Shown here: piece after piece, positions 5,700 through 9,385 of the stretch
How the letters are laid out: each line of letters begins with the position of its first letter
How positions within the stretch are numbered: the stretch's first letter is position 1
NCBI GenBank assembly: GCA_964486145.1
Contig: CAZAMT010000152.1
Span: 1-9,385 of the forward strand
Direction: 5' to 3'
Source of the DNA: CAZAMT01 sp964486145
GTDB taxonomy: Bacteria > Bacteroidota > Bacteroidia > Bacteroidales > JAAAOM01
DNA: 9,385 nucleotides
Made by a program: the position numbers and the translations under genes
The notes under the pieces: generated by a model
What the model was told of the DNA's origin: nothing
What the model saw: only the letters and a program-made list of their open reading frames with translations
The model's database searches: none

Positions 5700-6584
5700 T
5701 CAAAAGTTATAAAATTTATCAACAAGTAAGGGTTTCTGATCGGCACTAATTTTATCTTTCCATCCAATAAGATACTTCGTGTAATCTCCGATTTTTAATT
5801 CAGTTAAGCTTCTACCATAAACATTATTCATGATATCATTCGGATACAATTGCTGCAATTCCTCAATTTTTTTGGTGTTTTTCCTGTATATTGTTTCATG
5901 TAAGTCAGCAGCACCAAACAAATGTAAAATGTTATGAGCGATAACCGAAGGATATTTGTAACTTAAAACCCCAAATTCCACATCATCCGTATCAAGGGTG
6001 TTTACCGGAACCGAAATATCCGTCCGAAAATAATTATTTACCAGATAAAGCAAAGCTACGCTTTCTACATTGTTTTCATCCCTCAGAAAAGCAATTAATC
6101 GCTCCTTATCTCTTGGATTTTTAATCCCGGGTATACCATCCCTTTCGGTGATATTGAAATTTGATCCAACCGTTTGTGCAATGTTATCAGCCCATTTGTT
6201 CATTTCCTGTAACCCGGTTTTAAGATTCGGTTCGGTAACCGATGTTAAAACCGAACCATTGGGCAGATTTTTTCTTATAGTTGTGTATTCGTTTCCAATG
6301 AAGTAATCAGAAACTATGCGCAATGAAATGTTATTTTCTCTGGCCTTTAGTTGGATCCATTGAACTGCCGTTTCTAAAGAATCAATGGTTGATTGTATAT
6401 CAAACTCGGTCCAGGGAGATGTTTCTCTGCTGTCAACAAACATGAAATAAACCAGAACCTCGCCTTTTAATTGTTTGCATACGTTGTTATTCCTACCTTT
6501 CCGGTAATCGATCCTTCTAATTGAAAATGACGATGAAATAAATATGATAAGTATTAAAAATGCGACTCGATAAAATTGTTTCAT
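5700..6584 (-). CDS. Secreted metzincin-like protein with substituted catalytic Glu (probable pseudoprotease)
   Basis: The 294-residue protein begins with a signal peptide (hydrophobic residues about 7-20, likely cut near SSFS) and should be exported. Residues 217-227 read HNILHLFGAAD, which fits the metzincin zinc motif HExxHxxGxxH/D with His217, His221 and Asp227 as ligands, Gly224 at the turn, and Asn218 where the catalytic Glu belongs. About 25 residues later, DIMNNVYGRSL (250-260) supplies a candidate Met-turn (Met252), and the C-terminal YLIGWKDKIS is a common end for such domains. The Asn codon is AAC (5931-5933), two changes from any Glu codon, so a single sequencing error does not explain it. 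Zinc binding is plausible; ordinary peptide hydrolysis is not. It lies 80 bases after nth and 130 bases before the lipoprotein operon, on the same strand. A good terminator is not seen after it. The family assignment rests on motifs only, and the true role is unknown. Confidence 0.75.
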   Translation of the reverse strand: MKQFYRVAFLILIIFISSSFSIRRIDYRKGRNNNVCKQLKGEVLVYFMFVDSRETSPWTEFDIQSTIDSLETAVQWIQLKARENNISLRIVSDYFIGNEYTTIRKNLPNGSVLTSVTEPNLKTGLQEMNKWADNIAQTVGSNFNITERDGIPGIKNPRDKERLIAFLRDENNVESVALLYLVNNYFRTDISVPVNTLDTDDVEFGVLSYKYPSVIAHNILHLFGAADLHETIYRKNTKKIEELQQLYPNDIMNNVYGRSLTELKIGDYTKYLIGWKDKISADQKPLLVDKFYNF

Positions 6585-6602
6585 TTCCTCAGGATTATCG
6601 CC

Positions 6603-6632
6603 TTAACCAAATATATATATTCTTTAGGTTAA
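6603..6632. repeat. Inverted repeat TTAACC...GGTTAA upstream of the metzincin-like gene
   Basis: Arms at 6603-6608 and 6627-6632 are perfect complements and enclose the self-complementary AATATATATATT (6610-6621). No T-tract follows, so it is a poor terminator for nth. It overlaps the -7 candidate at 6608-6615 and could be an operator; short AT-rich repeats of this kind also arise by chance. Confidence 0.3.
6608..6615 (-). promoter_or_regulatory. Candidate -7 element for the metzincin-like gene
   Basis: On the minus strand TATATTTG matches TAnnTTTG exactly and would start transcription near 6602, about 17 bases before the ATG. No TTTG is visible at the -33 position. It would allow expression independent of nth. 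Confidence 0.35.
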
Positions 6633-6664
6633 TAAAAAGTTGATTATAAGATAAATTAAAGTTG

Positions 6665-7309
6665 TTATTTGGTTTTATTATTTTGATAAAACTTACAAAT
6701 ACTTGTTATACCGCATTTATCACATTTTGGTTTCCTGGCAGTGCAAATATATCTTCCATGCAGAATCAACCAGTGGTGTGCTTTTGGAATATGCTCTTTG
6801 GGTATGTGTTTTACAAGTTGTTTTTCGGCAGAAAAAGGTGTTTTCGCGTTCCGGGTCAGGCCAATCCGTGCTGAGACCCTGAATACATGTGTGTCAACAG
6901 CCATGGCAGGTTTATTAAAAACAACTGATGCAATAACATTGGCAGTCTTCCGGCCAACACCCGGAAGTTTTTGGAGATCATCAATATCATCGGGTACAAT
7001 CCCTTTAAATTCATTCGTGAGCATGCGAGCCATGCCAACAAGATGTTTTGCCTTGTTATTGGGGTATGAACAGGTTTTAATAATATTATATACTTCCTCT
7101 TGTTCAGCATTTGCAAGAGCCTCATGTGTTGGAAATTGTATAAAAAAATCCTGTGTTATCATGTTCACTCTTTTATCCGTGCACTGAGCGGAAAGAATAA
7201 CAGCCACAAGCAATTCATAAGGATTGGTATATAACAACTCGGTTTCGGGCAGGGGCATGTTTTCACTGAAATATTCAATAAACCTTTGGTACTGTTCTTT
7301 AATTGTCAT
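6665..7309 (-). CDS. nth: Endonuclease III (DNA glycosylase/AP lyase)
   Basis: Endonuclease III removes oxidised pyrimidines and cuts the resulting abasic site, in base excision repair. From the ATG at 7307-7309 the product has 214 residues, close to E. coli Nth (211). The helix-hairpin-helix LPGVGRKTAN (115-124) contains the Schiff-base Lys121, and VDTHVFR supplies the catalytic Asp139. The C-terminal [4Fe-4S] cluster has the canonical C-x6-C-x2-C-x5-C spacing (Cys189, 196, 199, 205). LSAQCTDKRVN near the N-terminus and HHWLILHGR before the cluster are further family marks. The frame extends to a TTG three codons upstream (7316-7318), but the ATG is the more likely start. The gene is divergent from the Uup-type ATPase (173-base spacer) and lies ahead of the metzincin-like gene with 80 bases between. 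All key residues are present, so it should be active. No convincing promoter match is seen directly upstream. Confidence 0.97.
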   Translation of the reverse strand: MTIKEQYQRFIEYFSENMPLPETELLYTNPYELLVAVILSAQCTDKRVNMITQDFFIQFPTHEALANAEQEEVYNIIKTCSYPNNKAKHLVGMARMLTNEFKGIVPDDIDDLQKLPGVGRKTANVIASVVFNKPAMAVDTHVFRVSARIGLTRNAKTPFSAEKQLVKHIPKEHIPKAHHWLILHGRYICTARKPKCDKCGITSICKFYQNNKTK

Positions 7310-7432
7310 GAATGGCAAATTTGAATTTTAGCTTTATTATTTCATGATTAGCTAATATAATATGATTTTTATAATTCCAATGGAGCAATTTACAGGCTGG
7401 ATTCATTTTTTAATACAGAATAGTGCCGTTCA

Positions 7433-7463
7433 TTTTCTAACCATGTTGATTTGATTAATTTTG
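7433..7463 (+). promoter_or_regulatory. Candidate promoter of the ABC-F ATPase gene
   Basis: TTTT (7433-7436), 19 bases, then TAATTTTG (7456-7463) fits the Bacteroidota pattern TTTG-N19-TAnnTTTG with a single mismatch in the -33 box. Transcription would start near 7470, giving a leader of about 13 bases before the ATG. This is the best promoter match in the window. Confidence 0.5.
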
Positions 7464-7482
7464 TCCAATTAAAAGAATACCT

Positions 7483-9345
7483 ATGGAAAACTTTCTTCAG
7501 GTTGAAAACCTCACGAAATATTATGGACATATTAAACTCTTTGAAAACATTTCATTGACCATTAATCAGGGACAAAAAGTTTCTCTCATTGCCAAAAACG
7601 GAACCGGTAAAACTACACTGCTTAATGTATTAACCGGAAAAGATGGTCCGGATGGTGGCACTGTTACGTATGCGAAGAAGGTAAGGATTTCATATTTGGA
7701 ACAGATTCCGGACTTGAATCCAAACAATACCATTATTGATGAAGTTTTTCACTCTGATGATGAAATACTTAATACGGTTAAGGATTATGAAGAAGCTGTT
7801 GACAGGGAGGATCAGGAGGCATTACAGTCTCTTACCGGTAAAATGGATTTATTGAATGCCTGGGATCAGGAGGCGAAGATAAAGCAGGTACTTACAAAAT
7901 TGAAAATAAATGATTATCGAAAACCGGTATCACAGCTTTCCGGGGGGCAGCAAAAGCGGTTGGCATTGGCTCGGATTCTAATTGAAGAACCTGATTTGAT
8001 GATCCTGGATGAACCAACGAACCACCTGGATTTGGATATGATCGAATGGCTTGAAGAATACCTGTACAATCCTGGAATAACTTTACTGATGGTAACACAT
8101 GACAGGTATTTTCTCGATCGCATTTGCGATGAGATCATTGAACTGGACAGGGGCGATGTATATAGATACAAAGGAAATTATTCGTATTATCTTAAAAAAC
8201 ACTCAGAGAGAATAATTAGTGAGCAATCCAGGGTTGATAAAGCTCAAAATTTACTGGTAAAGGAACTGGAATGGTTGAACCGAATGCCTAAAGCCCGCGG
8301 AACGAAGGCCAAATACCGAAAGGAAGCCGTTAAAAATATACAGGAGCAAGCATCGCAGCAAAGATCTGATGACCAAATCCAAATAAATGTGGGTGCCGAA
8401 AGACTTGGTAAAAAGATTTTGGAAATCAAGCACCTTTCAAAAAGCTTTGGTGATATCAATATTTTAAAAAATTTCAGTTATTCTTTTAACCGTTTTGAGA
8501 AAGTAGGAATTGTTGGTGATAATGGCAGTGGTAAAACAACATTTTTGAATCTTATAACCTCAAAGTTGCAAGCAGATAGTGGTGAAATGGAAGTAGGAGA
8601 AACCATAAAATTTGGTTTCTATCAACAAAAAGGTTTAAGCCCGGAAAACAATAAGAAAGTTATTGAAGTAGTGCAGGATGTTGCAGAGGTAGTTAGCATG
8701 GCTGATGGAAGCAAAATAACTGCATCCCAGTTTTTAAATCATTTTTTATTTCCTCATGAAATGCATCACCTGAATGTCTCTCAGTTGAGTGGAGGGGAAA
8801 AACGCCGGTTATACCTGTTGACGGTATTGATGAAAAGTCCGAACTTTCTAATATTGGATGAGCCAACCAACGACCTTGATATTTTAACCCTGAATATCCT
8901 GGAAGACTATCTGAAGGATTTTCCAGGTTGCCTCATCGTGGTTTCGCATGACCGGTATTTCATGGATAAGCTGGTGGATCATTTATTTATCTTTGAAGGA
9001 AACGGAGTTGTCAAAGATTTCCCGGGTAATTATACCCAGTACCGCAACTCTAAACTGGAAATGGAGCAAATAAAAAAGAAGCAAAACAAACCTGCCGAAA
9101 AGAACCTGAAACCAAAACCGGCTCCGGAAAAGAAAAAACTCACCTACAAAGAAAAACTTGAGTATGAAACATTGGAAAAGGAAATTGATTCTCTTGAAAT
9201 TCAAAAAAGTAGAATAGAGGAAGAAATGGAATCTGGCAGTTTATCAACAGAGGAACTGATAAATAAATCAAATGAATTAAACGAGACACTTAAAAAAATC
9301 GAGTATAAATCAGATCGTTGGCTTGAACTGGCGGAGTATATATAA
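7483..9345 (+). CDS. uup: ABC-F family ATPase, Uup type
   Basis: The 620-residue protein has two ABC ATPase domains in one chain and no membrane segments, the layout of ABC-F proteins, which act on ribosomes and not in transport. Domain 1 has Walker A AKNGTGKTT (37-45), signature LSGGQQKR (152-159), Walker B LMILDEP (172-178) and His206. The linker (about 235-300) is charged and contains LEWLNRMPKARGTKAKYR, the Uup-type linker signature. Domain 2 has GDNGSGKTT (345-353), LSGGEKRR (435-442), FLILDEP (455-461) and His489. A lysine/proline-rich stretch (528-552) leads to a C-terminal coiled coil (about 555-620), also a Uup feature; E. coli Uup is of similar length. The first Walker A glycine is Ala37. 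In E. coli, Uup affects precise transposon excision and ribosome function; the same role here is inference. The gene has its own promoter candidate and terminator and is divergent from nth. Confidence 0.93.
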   Translation: MENFLQVENLTKYYGHIKLFENISLTINQGQKVSLIAKNGTGKTTLLNVLTGKDGPDGGTVTYAKKVRISYLEQIPDLNPNNTIIDEVFHSDDEILNTVKDYEEAVDREDQEALQSLTGKMDLLNAWDQEAKIKQVLTKLKINDYRKPVSQLSGGQQKRLALARILIEEPDLMILDEPTNHLDLDMIEWLEEYLYNPGITLLMVTHDRYFLDRICDEIIELDRGDVYRYKGNYSYYLKKHSERIISEQSRVDKAQNLLVKELEWLNRMPKARGTKAKYRKEAVKNIQEQASQQRSDDQIQINVGAERLGKKILEIKHLSKSFGDINILKNFSYSFNRFEKVGIVGDNGSGKTTFLNLITSKLQADSGEMEVGETIKFGFYQQKGLSPENNKKVIEVVQDVAEVVSMADGSKITASQFLNHFLFPHEMHHLNVSQLSGGEKRRLYLLTVLMKSPNFLILDEPTNDLDILTLNILEDYLKDFPGCLIVVSHDRYFMDKLVDHLFIFEGNGVVKDFPGNYTQYRNSKLEMEQIKKKQNKPAEKNLKPKPAPEKKKLTYKEKLEYETLEKEIDSLEIQKSRIEEEMESGSLSTEELINKSNELNETLKKIEYKSDRWLELAEYI

Positions 9346-9346
9346 A

Positions 9347-9372
9347 AAATCCGGGAGCCATGTCCCGGATTT
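9347..9372 (+). terminator. Terminator hairpin after the ABC-F gene
   Basis: AAATCCGGGA (9347-9356) and TCCCGGATTT (9363-9372) form a perfect 10-base stem with loop GCCATG, starting one base after the TAA stop. The T-tract is weak (TTTACCTATTTTATTT), but stem quality and position support a rho-independent terminator. Confidence 0.75.
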
Positions 9373-9385
9373 ACCTATTTTATTT

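Noticed and set aside
6741..7187. 148-codon plus-strand frame inside nth
   Set aside because: It is fully antisense to nth, whose catalytic and iron-sulfur motifs are intact, and its translation has no recognisable features.
7347..7356. Palindrome ATTAGCTAAT upstream of nth
   Set aside because: A 10-base AT-rich palindrome is expected by chance in such DNA and does not sit on a recognisable promoter.
7380..7454. Small plus-strand frame of 24 codons (MEQFTGWIHFL...) between nth and the ABC-F gene
   Set aside because: No ribosome site or promoter is linked to it, and short frames of this size are expected by chance; the best promoter match lies at its end and serves the ABC-F gene.
1..9385. 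Search for CRISPR arrays, insertion-sequence ends, tRNA or rRNA genes and defence modules
   Set aside because: No regularly spaced repeats, transposase or integrase genes, tRNA-like cloverleaf signals or known defence domains were seen by reading.

Overview
The window looks like a piece of a Bacteroidota chromosome. It is AT-rich, most starts lack a Shine-Dalgarno sequence, several intergenic spaces carry matches to the Bacteroidota -7 element TAnnTTTG, and the UvrA, Uup-type ABC-F and DUF4197 proteins read like Bacteroidota versions. The order cannot be fixed by eye; Bacteroidales/Marinilabiliales is a reasonable guess. A run of exactly 100 Ns (3808-3907) marks a scaffold gap, so this is a draft or metagenome-derived assembly.

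Layout, left to right. Bases 1-63 hold an open frame that may be the tail of a plus-strand gene. An ECF sigma factor follows on the minus strand (66-656), divergent from uvrA (825-3668, plus); the 168-base space between them holds their control signals, and both genes appear to use TTG starts. uvrA converges on a DUF4197-type lipoprotein gene (3685-4073, minus) that is interrupted by the N gap, with a two-way terminator-like hairpin in the last codons of uvrA. Further right, all on the minus strand, come a small secreted protein (4192-4632) and a lipoprotein (4649-5569) 16 bases apart in one likely operon ending in a strong terminator. Next is a secreted metzincin-like protein whose catalytic Glu is replaced by Asn (5700-6584), then endonuclease III (nth, 6665-7309). 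A plus-strand Uup-type ABC-F ATPase gene (7483-9345) closes the window with its own terminator.

The two DNA-repair genes (uvrA for nucleotide excision, nth for base excision) and the ribosome-associated ABC-F ATPase are housekeeping genes. Between them sits a block of four predicted exported proteins of unknown role. No mobile element, CRISPR array, rRNA or tRNA is visible, and no stretch over 300 bases lacks a gene. I see no clear evidence of a new multi-gene system; the most interesting items are the active-site substitution in the metzincin-like protein, the half-missing first zinc finger of UvrA, and the uncharacterised lipoprotein/secreted-protein pair.
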